From contig DATHBT010000016.1 in assembly GCA_035295985.1 (NCBI GenBank), positions 1 through 25,547 on the forward strand: 25,547 nt of DNA. Direction: 5' to 3'. The stretch comes from JAIVGV01 sp035295985. Its GTDB lineage: Bacteria; Acidobacteriota; Blastocatellia; Pyrinomonadales; Pyrinomonadaceae. Made by a program: the position numbers and the translations under genes. The notes under the pieces are model-generated. The model did not search any database. It was not told where the DNA came from and was given only the letters and a program-made list of their open reading frames with translations. Positions 1-8,954 of the stretch are shown piece by piece. Numbering within the stretch: the stretch's first letter is position 1; each line of letters opens with the position of its first letter.

Positions 1-1
1 G

Positions 2-3000
2 GGCATCTTCCTCATCGGCGCGAACTGGAACGGCGCGGCCCGCTACAACATCTCGAACAACCAGATGACCGGCACGCGCCAGGGCGGCGCCATCCAAGCC
101 AACAAGGGCAGCGGCGCGGGCGACATGCAGGGCACGATCTCCGGCAACACCATCGGCAACCCGCTCGTCTCGCTCTCCGGCGCGTCCCAGTCGTCGGGCA
201 TCGTCGTCGCCTCGCGCGGCAGCGCGGGCGTGCACACGGCCGTCGTCTCGAACAACCAGGTACACCAGTTCAACGAGCAGGGCATCGACATTCAGGTCGG
301 AGAGGACGGCGGCGTGGCAGACAACGCGGACGCGACGGCGACGAGCGGCCCGGCTTCCGCTCTGAACGTCACCGTCACCGGTAACACCGTCACCACGCCG
401 GGGCCGCTCGGCCTCCACGGCATCCACCTGAACTCCGGCATCCTCGCCGGCGACAACAACCAGGTCTGCGCCGACATCGGCGGCATCGGCGCGGCGAACA
501 ACGTCCAGACGGCCGGCAACGAGGCTGGCGGCGGCTTCGACATCCGCCCGCGCCAGCGCCAGGCCACGCGCGTCGTGCTTCCCGGCTACTCCGGCGCGGC
601 GTTTGACACCCTCGCCGTCAACGCCTACCTGACGGCGCGCAACAACCTGTCGAGCGTCGCCGCCGGTAGCAGCAACGCCTCGGGCACGACCAACGACGGC
701 TTCTTCGGCGGCACGTCCTGCGCGCAGCCCGCCGCGGCCACGCCCCCGACGGCGCCCTCGCTCGCTTCGCTCGGCGCTCCCGAAACGGACGGCGCGGGCC
801 GGCAGTCGGCCGCCGCGTCCGGCTTCTCGGCCGACCGCGAGTTCATAAGCTCGCTCGACAAGGGCCGCCGTCTCGCCTACACCGAGCGCGCCGAACTGCT
901 CCGCGCCGTCTCCGTGACGGGCGACTTCAAGGTTGAGTCGCCGCGCGCGGCCACCTCGGCCATGACGGCACTCTCCGGCGAGACCGTCAGCGTCAACGTC
1001 GGCACGCTCCGCGCGGGCGACTCCGTGACGATCACCTTCCAGGTGACGGTCGCCGATCCGTTCGCGGGCGCGCAGCCGCAGGTCTCTAACCAGGGCACGG
1101 TGACGGCCACCGGCGTCGCCGGCGTCCCGACCGACGACCCGGACGCCCCCGGCGCGGCCGACCCGACCGTCACGCAGCTCCTGCTGCCGCCGACCATCGA
1201 CGTGAACGACGGCGCGGTCGCGGAGCCTGCCACCGGCACGGCGAACGCACTCTTCACCGTGGCGCTGTCTCACCCGTACACGCACGCGGTCACGGTCAAC
1301 TTCGCGACCGCCAACGGCGGGGCCAACCCGGCCACCGCCGGGTCTGACTACACGGCGACGAGCGGCAGCGTCAGCTTCCCGGCCGGCGAGACCGTCCGCA
1401 CCGTCGCCGTGCCGGTGCTCGCCGACGGCGAGGCGGGCGAGGGCGCGGAGCACTTCCTCGTCAACCTCTCCGGCGCTGTGGGCGGCACCATCGGCGACGG
1501 CCAGGCCACGGGCACGATCAACGATCCGTCCGTCCCGAGCGCGGTCATCATCTCCGAGCTGCGCACGAGCGGCCCCGGAGGCGCGGGCGACGACTTCGTC
1601 GAGCTGCTCAACACGACCGACAGCGCCGTCACGGTCGCGTCGTCCGACGGCTCGACCGGCTGGTCAATCGTCACGAGCGGCACCGACTGCTCGGACACGC
1701 CGGCCATCGTCGCCGTCATCCCGAACGGCACAGTCATCCCGGCCCGCGGCAACTACCTGCTCAAGGGTTCGGCCTACTCGCTCGGCGCTTACGCGGCGGG
1801 CGACCAGACGCTCTCGGCCGACATCGAGGCCGACCGCAACGTCGGACTCTTCACGACGGCCGAGCTTCCGAACATCGGCTCCGCGGCGCTCCTCGACGCC
1901 GTCGGCTTCGGCCCGAACACTGGCGACAACTGCGACCTGCTGCGCGAGGGCACGAACCTGCCCGCGGCGGCGGGCAGCACCTCCGAGTACAGCTTCGTCC
2001 GCGAGGTCTCGAAGGGTCAGACCGTTGACACGACGGACAACGCGGCCGACTTCGCGCTAGTCTCGACGACCCCGAACGTGCCCGTCGGCAGCACCACGCC
2101 GACCCTCGGCGCGCCGGGGCCGGAAGGCTCGGCCAACCCGCGCGGCCCCGTGCCGTGCTCGGCAACCACGGGCGCGGCGAAATTCGCCCGCGCCATGTTC
2201 GACCCGACGAAGGGCGCAGGGGACGCGCCCAACGTCATCCGCGGCACGACGGTGGTCACGAACGGATCGGCCGGCACGATTGAGTTCCGCCGGACGTTCA
2301 CCAACAACGCGGGCGGGATCGTCTCGGCGCTGCGCTTCCGCGTCGTCGGCCTCTCGACCGGGGCGGGCGCGGCCGACCTGCGGCTGCTGAGCGCTTCGGC
2401 CGCGGGCGGGGCCGAGGGCACGACGCTTGAGACGCCGCCGGCGCAAGGCGCGGGCGGCGGCCTCAACTCGTCGCTCGCGGTCGCGCTCCCGCCGGCGTTC
2501 GAGCAGGGCGACACGATCAGCCTCCGCTTCGTCTTCGGCGTCGAGCAGCCGGGCGATTACGAGATCGGCTTCGTCCTCGAATCCCTGCCCGACCCGTCGG
2601 GCAAGGACTTCTGGAAGCTCGCGGGCCACACCGAGAACGGCGGCCACACCGACGGCGGCTGCAACAAGCCGCCCGTCGCGAACGCCGGGCCTGACCAGAA
2701 CGTCGAGTGCTCTTCGGGGCAGGCTTCGGTGACGCTCGACGGCTCGGCCTCGACCGACCCGGACGGCGACACGCCGCTCACCTACGAGTGGAGTGAGGGC
2801 GGAAGTGCGCTGGGCACGGGCCAGACGCTCGGCGTCACCCTGCCCTACGGCCCGCACACCATCACGCTGAAGGTGACCGATCCTTCGGGCGACTCCTCGC
2901 AGGACACCGTCGCGGTCAACGTGGTTGACACGACGAAGCCAGTCGTCACGCCGCCCGCGAACGTGACCGTCTATACCGGCCCCGGCGCCGACTCGTGCGG

Positions 3001-3880
3001 CGCGACGGTAGGCGACGACGTGCTCGGCACGGCCTCGGCCGCGGACAGTTGCCAGGGGGCGCTGCCCGTCGAGCGGACGGGCGTGCCCGCGAACAACTTC
3101 TTCGCGGTCGGCCCGAACATCATCACCTACACGGCGACCGACGCGGCCGGCAATAAGGGCACGGCCACGCAGACCGTCACCGTCATCGACAACACCGCGC
3201 CGAAGGTCACGGCCCCGGCCAACGTCAGCACGGTGAACGACGCCGGCTCCTGCTCGGCCGCCGTCAACCCCGGCACGGCGACGGCGACGGACAACTGCAA
3301 CGTCCAGTCCGTCGTCGGCGCGCGCAGTGACAACCAGGACCTGGATGCTCCTTACCCCGTCGGCACGACGACGATCACGTGGACGGCGACCGACGTTAAC
3401 GGCAACACGGCACAGACCACGCAGACCGTGACGGTGAGCGACGCGGAGAAGCCCTCACTCTTCTCGTCCGTGGCCGTCACGCTGATGGGGTCGCCCTTCA
3501 ACCACGCGATGATCAACGTCGGCCTCTCGGCCTCGGCCACCGACAACTGTCCGGGCCTCGGCCCCTACCAAGTGTCCGTCTTCTCCGACGAGGCCAACGG
3601 GGCGGCCCCGCACTCGCCCGACGCCACGGACATCGGCGTCGGTACGCTGCGGCTGCGCCGCGAGCGCGACGGCGCGGGCGACGGGCGCGTTTACCTCGTC
3701 GTGGTTAGGGTAACGGACGCCTACGGCAACACGTCGGCGAGTTGCAGCACGGTCGGCGTGCCGCTCAGCAGCAGTTCGGCGCACGTCGCGTCCGTCAACG
3801 CGCAGGCCAACTCGGCCGCCTCGTACTGCTCGGCCAACGGAGGGAGCGCCCCCCCGGGCTACTTCCCAATCGGCCAGTAG
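2..3880 (+). CDS. Large multi-domain surface/secreted protein, 5' end missing
   Basis: The reading frame is open from base 2 to the TAG at 3878-3880, so the gene starts left of the window; the first in-frame ATG at 65 is internal, not the start. Visible order: Asn/Gly-rich right-handed beta-helix-like repeats (about 2-700, recurring SNNQ/SGNTI/TGNTV rungs); a DUF11-like beta domain (about 850-1190, with a GDSVTITF strand and a TDDPD tail); a Calx-beta domain (about 1197-1530, with the SDYTATSGSVSFPAGE core); a lamin-tail-like domain (about 1540-2070, starting IISELRTSG and followed by DFVELLN); an unassigned beta domain (2150-2650); a PKD domain (2662-2925, ANAGPDQ then DGSASTDPDGD); two HYR domains (2930-3200 and 3200-3450, each ending YTATDAAGN- or WTATDVNGN-like); and a degenerate third unit. 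These modules are typical of exported adhesive or matrix proteins. No enzyme motif, anchor or sorting signal is visible at the C terminus, and the signal peptide would lie outside the window. Ligand unknown. Confidence 0.9.
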   Translation, partial: GIFLIGANWNGAARYNISNNQMTGTRQGGAIQANKGSGAGDMQGTISGNTIGNPLVSLSGASQSSGIVVASRGSAGVHTAVVSNNQVHQFNEQGIDIQVGEDGGVADNADATATSGPASALNVTVTGNTVTTPGPLGLHGIHLNSGILAGDNNQVCADIGGIGAANNVQTAGNEAGGGFDIRPRQRQATRVVLPGYSGAAFDTLAVNAYLTARNNLSSVAAGSSNASGTTNDGFFGGTSCAQPAAATPPTAPSLASLGAPETDGAGRQSAAASGFSADREFISSLDKGRRLAYTERAELLRAVSVTGDFKVESPRAATSAMTALSGETVSVNVGTLRAGDSVTITFQVTVADPFAGAQPQVSNQGTVTATGVAGVPTDDPDAPGAADPTVTQLLLPPTIDVNDGAVAEPATGTANALFTVALSHPYTHAVTVNFATANGGANPATAGSDYTATSGSVSFPAGETVRTVAVPVLADGEAGEGAEHFLVNLSGAVGGTIGDGQATGTINDPSVPSAVIISELRTSGPGGAGDDFVELLNTTDSAVTVASSDGSTGWSIVTSGTDCSDTPAIVAVIPNGTVIPARGNYLLKGSAYSLGAYAAGDQTLSADIEADRNVGLFTTAELPNIGSAALLDAVGFGPNTGDNCDLLREGTNLPAAAGSTSEYSFVREVSKGQTVDTTDNAADFALVSTTPNVPVGSTTPTLGAPGPEGSANPRGPVPCSATTGAAKFARAMFDPTKGAGDAPNVIRGTTVVTNGSAGTIEFRRTFTNNAGGIVSALRFRVVGLSTGAGAADLRLLSASAAGGAEGTTLETPPAQGAGGGLNSSLAVALPPAFEQGDTISLRFVFGVEQPGDYEIGFVLESLPDPSGKDFWKLAGHTENGGHTDGGCNKPPVANAGPDQNVECSSGQASVTLDGSASTDPDGDTPLTYEWSEGGSALGTGQTLGVTLPYGPHTITLKVTDPSGDSSQDTVAVNVVDTTKPVVTPPANVTVYTGPGADSCGATVGDDVLGTASAADSCQGALPVERTGVPANNFFAVGPNIITYTATDAAGNKGTATQTVTVIDNTAPKVTAPANVSTVNDAGSCSAAVNPGTATATDNCNVQSVVGARSDNQDLDAPYPVGTTTITWTATDVNGNTAQTTQTVTVSDAEKPSLFSSVAVTLMGSPFNHAMINVGLSASATDNCPGLGPYQVSVFSDEANGAAPHSPDATDIGVGTLRLRRERDGAGDGRVYLVVVRVTDAYGNTSASCSTVGVPLSSSSAHVASVNAQANSAASYCSANGGSAPPGYFPIGQ

Positions 3881-3928
3881 CCCGGCCGACGCGGGAGGCT
3901 GGCGGCAGCGGACGCCGGCCGGGCGTAG

Positions 3929-3988
3929 GCTAAAGCGGAAAGGCCAGGGTGGAGAGTACGCTCTCCACCCTGGCCTTTCCGCTTTAGC
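3929..3988. terminator. 28-bp perfect hairpin with 4-nt loop, probable terminator
   Basis: Arms 3929-3956 and 3961-3988 are exact reverse complements around a TACG loop. The hairpin lies 48 bp after the stop of the giant surface-protein gene and is followed by a pyrimidine-rich run (CTTCTCTCTC), which suits intrinsic termination of plus-strand transcripts. It also lies beyond the 3' end of the minus-strand AbgT unit and could work in both directions, although no T-run follows on that side. The stem is much longer than an ordinary terminator stem. Confidence 0.75.
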
Positions 3989-4137
3989 GCTTCTCTCTCG
4001 CCCGTCGGGCCGGGTTAAGTCGAATGTGAGTCGGTAAAGACTCGCCTCCGCGTGCGCGGGAACCCCGCGGAGCACGGGCTCGGAATTCACGCCACACTTC
4101 TCGTCGCAGGCTCGGCCCTATGTCAGCCGGCTCGGCG
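3989..4137. other. Intergenic spacer between convergent units
   Basis: This spacer lies between the long hairpin and the end of the small minus-strand ORF. Apart from a weak CTCCGCG/CGCGGAG inverted pair near 4045-4075, I see no repeat array, RNA gene or promoter here. Confidence 0.4.
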
Positions 4138-4320
4138 CTAAAACGTGCCGGGCCTGTCCTCCGCAGGCATGATGTTCTCCGCGTCCGGCTCGTGCTCGTG
4201 CCTGATTCCGGGCGCGGGGCGCTCGGCCTCTTCCGGGCGCTCGTGCGCGGCGCGGCCCGGCCGCCCTTCTTCCTCCCGCCGCCCTTCTTCCTTCCGCAGG
4301 TCGGTTTCTCTCTCGCTCAT
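4138..4320 (-). CDS. Small charged hypothetical protein (60 aa)
   Basis: ATG at 4320, TAG at 4138. The start follows the AbgT stop by 40 bp on the same strand and is preceded by AAGGCGGTG about 9 nt upstream, a reasonable ribosome-binding site. The product is almost all Glu, Arg, Pro and Ala (begins MSERETDLRKEEGRREEEGR), with no membrane segment and no recognised domain, and is probably disordered and cytoplasmic. It would be cotranscribed with the AbgT carrier. The biased composition is also what chance ORFs in GC-rich DNA look like. The ribosome-binding site and operon position favour a real gene, but only moderately. Confidence 0.45.
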   Translation of the reverse strand: MSERETDLRKEEGRREEEGRPGRAAHERPEEAERPAPGIRHEHEPDAENIMPAEDRPGTF

Positions 4321-4360
4321 GATCTTTTCACCGCCTTAAGTTCAAAGTGTCGGCCGGGCG

Positions 4361-6139
<1,779 letters not shown>

Positions 6140-6248
6140 CGGAACATTCTCCTCTTAAGATTATTCGGGCCGGAGTTTATCACTTCTCCGCCGGCCCGGC
6201 ACACCTTTATCGGCGTCGCCTCTCACGCGACCGCGCCGGCCGCCCCGT

Positions 6249-6278
6249 TTGCCGCGCCAGAAGAGGCTCGGTTAAGAT
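6249..6278 (+). promoter_or_regulatory. Candidate sigma70-type promoter for queF
   Basis: TTGCCG at 6249-6254 and TAAGAT at 6273-6278 with an 18-bp spacer, 36 bp before the queF ATG. Each hexamer matches the consensus at 4 of 6 positions. The 175-bp gap (6140-6314) separates divergent genes, so a promoter is expected here. I found no convincing minus-strand counterpart for AbgT. Confidence 0.4.
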
Positions 6279-6314
6279 TGGCCTCTCAGCCACCGCAAGG
6301 AGTAATCGTTACGC

Positions 6315-6746
6315 ATGGCGACCGCAGGAACACAGCTTCCGCCCGCGAACGCGCAGGGCTTAGACATCCGCCCCACGCCGCGCGCGGAGATGAACCTCCA
6401 CCCGCTCGACACGTTCCCCTACGAGTACCCGGGGCGCGAGGTCACTATCAGCTTCGAGATACCTGAGTTCACGTGCGTCTGCCCCTTCTCCGACTTCCCG
6501 GACTTCGCCACGTTCCGCATCAGCTACACGCCGAACGAGCGCTGCGTCGAACTCAAGAGTTTGAAGCTCTACATCAACTCGTTCCGCGACGTGAAGATCT
6601 TCCACGAGCACGTCGTCAACGTCGTCCTCGAAGACTTCGTGCAGGCGTGCGACCCACTCGCCGCAGAGATCGAGGGCGACTTCAACGTCCGCGGCAACAT
6701 CAAGACGGTCGTGCGGGCGAGTTACAAAAAAGCTGTTAGCGGTTAG
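6315..6746 (+). CDS. queF: NADPH-dependent 7-cyano-7-deazaguanine reductase QueF (unimodular)
   Basis: Reduces preQ0 to preQ1 with NADPH in queuosine tRNA-modification biosynthesis; cytoplasmic, T-fold oligomer. The 143-residue length fits the short single-domain (Bacillus YkvM-like) class. The thioimide-forming Cys is in FTCVCPFSDFPDFA (Cys56) with the proton-relay Asp63. The QueF signature ELKSLKLY lies at 79-86, followed by INSFRD and the FHEHVVN segment. Start ATG 6315 follows AAGGAG about 12 nt upstream. No other que gene is nearby. Oddity: the last codons (Ala-Val-Ser-Gly) and the TAG are part of the GCTGTTA heptamer array, so the native C terminus was probably replaced when that repeat arrived. 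The conserved core ends before the array. Confidence 0.96.
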   Translation: MATAGTQLPPANAQGLDIRPTPRAEMNLHPLDTFPYEYPGREVTISFEIPEFTCVCPFSDFPDFATFRISYTPNERCVELKSLKLYINSFRDVKIFHEHVVNVVLEDFVQACDPLAAEIEGDFNVRGNIKTVVRASYKKAVSG

Positions 6747-6848
6747 CTGTTAGCTTTCAGCCAGACAGAAGAGGCATCACACCTGAAAGCTTTCAACTAT
6801 GGCCGGCAGTTTCCGGCTGACAGCTAATCGCTAACAGCTAACAGCTTT
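6732..6848. repeat. Inverted heptamer-repeat element 1 (GCTGTTA family)
   Basis: Left arm 6732-6759 has heptamers GCTGTTA, GCGGTTA, GCTGTTA, GCTTTCA. Right arm 6817-6848 reads the complement (TAACAGC-type units). The roughly 57-bp centre holds further inverted pairs (CTTTCAG/CTGAAAG and CCGG...CCGG), so the whole could form one long imperfect hairpin. It overlaps the end of queF and stops four bases before the next ATG, filling the gap completely. Much more AT-rich than the flanking genes. Confidence 0.85.
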
Positions 6849-6851
6849 CCT

Positions 6852-7079
6852 ATGACCCTTGCCATCGCCTCGGTCGTCGCCGCCGCCGTCGGGCTGTTGC
6901 TCTTAGTCCTGCTGTGGCGCGCGTTGAAGATGGTAGCGCGGCTCGCGCTCATAGGTCTCGTGGTGCTGGCCGTGCTGGCAGGGCTTGTGGCATGGGGCTG
7001 GCTGGGTTCGGGATCGGACGACGCGCGCCCGCAGCGCCGGGACAACCGCCGCGCGACGAACGCCAACTCGCGCCGCTGA
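6852..7079 (+). CDS. Small membrane protein (75 aa), hypothetical
   Basis: ATG 6852, TGA 7077-7079. The first helix is at about 3-21 (IASVVAAAVGLLLLVLLW) and a second at about 31-50 (LALIGLVVLAVLAGLVAWGW), joined by a short basic loop, then a 25-residue Asp/Arg/Asn-rich tail. That layout predicts a two-helix inner-membrane protein. No family recognised. The 5' leader is the heptamer repeat and no clear Shine-Dalgarno is visible, which lowers confidence. A longer frame that overlaps it belongs to the MFS gene but only becomes MFS-like after 7229. Confidence 0.6.
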   Translation: MTLAIASVVAAAVGLLLLVLLWRALKMVARLALIGLVVLAVLAGLVAWGWLGSGSDDARPQRRDNRRATNANSRR

Positions 7080-7115
7080 CTTGCGCCCACCGCAGCCTCC
7101 TGCGGAACGTCAAGA

Positions 7116-7196
7116 GGCCGCGGGCGAACGCGGATCAGGATCAACCGGAAAGAGTTCTGATTTTTTATCCGCGCCGATCCGCGTCCGCCCGCGGCC
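7116..7196. repeat. Inverted repeat hairpin with ~10-bp period (ATCCGCG units)
   Basis: Arms 7116-7135 and 7177-7196 are complementary at 19 of 20 positions. The right arm and the bases before it read as ATCCGCG units spaced about 10 bp apart (7167 and 7177, then a diverged copy). The centre is AT-rich with a run of six T at 7161-7166. It lies between the small membrane ORF and the MFS gene and may act as a terminator or attenuator. It resembles the dispersed repeats at the other gene junctions but has a different period. Confidence 0.65.
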
Positions 7197-7228
7197 GACT
7201 TTTTAGACAGGCCCTCCGCGCCGCCCCG

Positions 7229-8653
7229 ATGGCCGAGACCGACACAGACGCCGCCGACAGCTTCGACGCGCGCGTGCAGTCTGCGCCGATGGACGAGCGC
7301 GCGCCGGGACTCTTCCGGCGCTACCGCCGGCTCCCCGCCAACGTCTTCTTCATCAGCCTGGTGAGCCTCCTCAACGACGCTTCGAGCGAGATCATCTACC
7401 CGCTGCTGCCCGTCTTCCTCGCCGGCACGCTCGCCGCCTCGCCGTGGGTGATCGGACTGATCGAGGGCGGCGCGGAGTCCGTTTCGAGCTTCCTGAAACT
7501 CTTCGCCGGCTACTGGAGCGACCGGCGCGGGTCGCGCAAGGGGCCGGTCGTCCTCGGCTACGCGCTCGCCGGCCTCGCCCGGCCGTTGCTGGGTTTCGCG
7601 ACGAGCTGGCCCGGCGTCTTCGCCGTCCGCTTCGTGGATCGCGTCGGCAAGGGCATCCGCTCCGCCCCGCGCGACGCGATGATCGCCGACAGCGTCCGGG
7701 CCGAGGAGCGCGGCATCGCCTTCGGCCTGCACCGCGCGATGGATCACTCGGGCGCGGTCGTCGGGCCGCTGCTCAGCTTTGCCCTGCTCGTCCTCATCGC
7801 CGCGAACGCCGACGCGCCGACGGCCTCCGAGTACCGCACGATCTTCCTGCTCGCCTCCGTGCCGGCGCTCGCCGCCGTCCTCGTCGCCGTCTTCGCCGTG
7901 CGCGAGACGCACCACTCGCGCCGCGCCGCGAAAGACGCACGCGCGAACGAAGCTGCGACGGGGTCGGACGCGCGGCGACAACGGGACGCGGACGCGGGGG
8001 AGGCTGACGCGGACAAGGTTGAGGACACCTCGACGCGAACGCAGCCGCCCGCGCCCGCCCCCGCGAAGCCCCGGCTCTCCCTGCGCGGCTTCGACTCGAA
8101 CTTCAAACGCTTCCTCCTCATCCTCGCGCTCTTCACGCTCTCGAACTCTTCGGACGCCTTCCTGCTCCTGCGCGCGCGCGACGTGGGCGTAGGCACGGCC
8201 ACGATCCCGCTGCTGTGGGCCGCGCTGCACGTCTCGAAGGTCTTGAGTTCCCTGATCGGCGGCGACCTCTCCGACCGCCTGGGGCGCAAGAGTTTGATCG
8301 TCTCGGGCTGGCTCTTCTACGCGGCCGTCTATGCGGGCTTCGCCTTCGTCTCCACGGCGGCCGGCGCGTGGGCGCTCTTCCTCGTTTACGGCATCTACTT
8401 CGGGCTGGTCGAGGGCGCGGAGAAGGCGCTCGTCGCAGACCTCGTGCGCGCGGAGCAGCGCGGCACGGCCTACGGCCTGTATAATCTCGCCCTCAGCGTC
8501 GCCGTCTGGCCCGCGTCGCTCCTGATGGGGCTTTTGTGGAACTGGCGCGGCCCGGCCTTCGCCTTCCTCGCGAGCGCGTGCGTCGGGGCCTTCGCCGCGC
8601 TGCTGCTCGTCTCTTCGGTCGAGACGAAGCGTGCGGCCGAGGCGGCGGCGTGA
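7229..8653 (+). CDS. MFS transporter
   Basis: A 12-helix major facilitator superfamily permease (474 aa from ATG 7229). The frame is open upstream to 6914, but that part is non-membrane sequence crossing the preceding gene and hairpin, so the start before MAETDTDAADS is preferred; ATG 7289 is an alternative. The first helices begin ANVFFISLVSLLNDASSEIIYPLLP. The cytoplasmic loop after helix 2 has GYWSDRRGSRKGP, and DRVGKGIRSAPRDAMIA is the characteristic loop of a widespread drug/metabolite MFS subgroup. The second half repeats the pattern with GGDLSDRLGRKSLIV. The central loop (about residues 226-286) is long, highly charged and Ala/Pro-rich. Substrate unknown. Confidence 0.9.
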   Translation: MAETDTDAADSFDARVQSAPMDERAPGLFRRYRRLPANVFFISLVSLLNDASSEIIYPLLPVFLAGTLAASPWVIGLIEGGAESVSSFLKLFAGYWSDRRGSRKGPVVLGYALAGLARPLLGFATSWPGVFAVRFVDRVGKGIRSAPRDAMIADSVRAEERGIAFGLHRAMDHSGAVVGPLLSFALLVLIAANADAPTASEYRTIFLLASVPALAAVLVAVFAVRETHHSRRAAKDARANEAATGSDARRQRDADAGEADADKVEDTSTRTQPPAPAPAKPRLSLRGFDSNFKRFLLILALFTLSNSSDAFLLLRARDVGVGTATIPLLWAALHVSKVLSSLIGGDLSDRLGRKSLIVSGWLFYAAVYAGFAFVSTAAGAWALFLVYGIYFGLVEGAEKALVADLVRAEQRGTAYGLYNLALSVAVWPASLLMGLLWNWRGPAFAFLASACVGAFAALLLVSSVETKRAAEAAA

Positions 8654-8735
8654 AAGCCATGCTGCGCTGCCGGCGGCACGGCCTCTTTGCAAACTACCCC
8701 CGGAGCGGGCCTGACTGCCTCCGAAGAGAAGTCGG

Positions 8736-8954
8736 ATGAAATACCTGCTCCCCTTCTTCGCCGCGCTGCTGACGCTCGCCGTGGCGGCCTTCCTGCTCCG
8801 TGCGTTGTTGTGGTTCTCGTTCGGGGCGGGAGGCTTCGGCGTGGTCGTGGGCGGCGTGAGCGAGAAGCTGACGGGCCTGCTGATCGTCCTGTCCGCACTC
8901 TTCGTCGTCCTGCTCGCGATCTACCGGCGGCGCGGGCGGCGCAAGCTAAAGTAA
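8736..8954 (+). CDS. Small two-helix membrane protein (72 aa), hypothetical
   Basis: ATG 8736, TAA 8952-8954, preceded by GAAGAGAAG at a good distance. Helix 1 is at about 3-30 (LLPFFAALLTLAVAAFLLRALLW) and helix 2 at about 45-62 (LTGLLIVLSALFVVLLAIY), ending in a strongly basic tail RRRGRRKLK. This predicts an inner-membrane protein with a cytoplasmic basic end. Its stop abuts the ATG of the downstream DNA polymerase (TAA directly followed by ATG), suggesting translational coupling. No family recognised. Confidence 0.7.
   Translation: MKYLLPFFAALLTLAVAAFLLRALLWFSFGAGGFGVVVGGVSEKLTGLLIVLSALFVVLLAIYRRRGRRKLK

Noticed and set aside
6140..6160. A three-codon ATG-TTC-CGG-TGA leader overlapping the AbgT GTG start
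   Set aside because: The ATG is too close to the Shine-Dalgarno to be used efficiently; likely coincidence.
6824..8692. A 622-codon minus-strand open frame opposite the MFS gene
   Set aside because: Composition is dominated by Arg, Glu, Asp and Gly with no domain, and it is the antisense of clear transporter sequence; long antisense frames are expected in GC-rich DNA.
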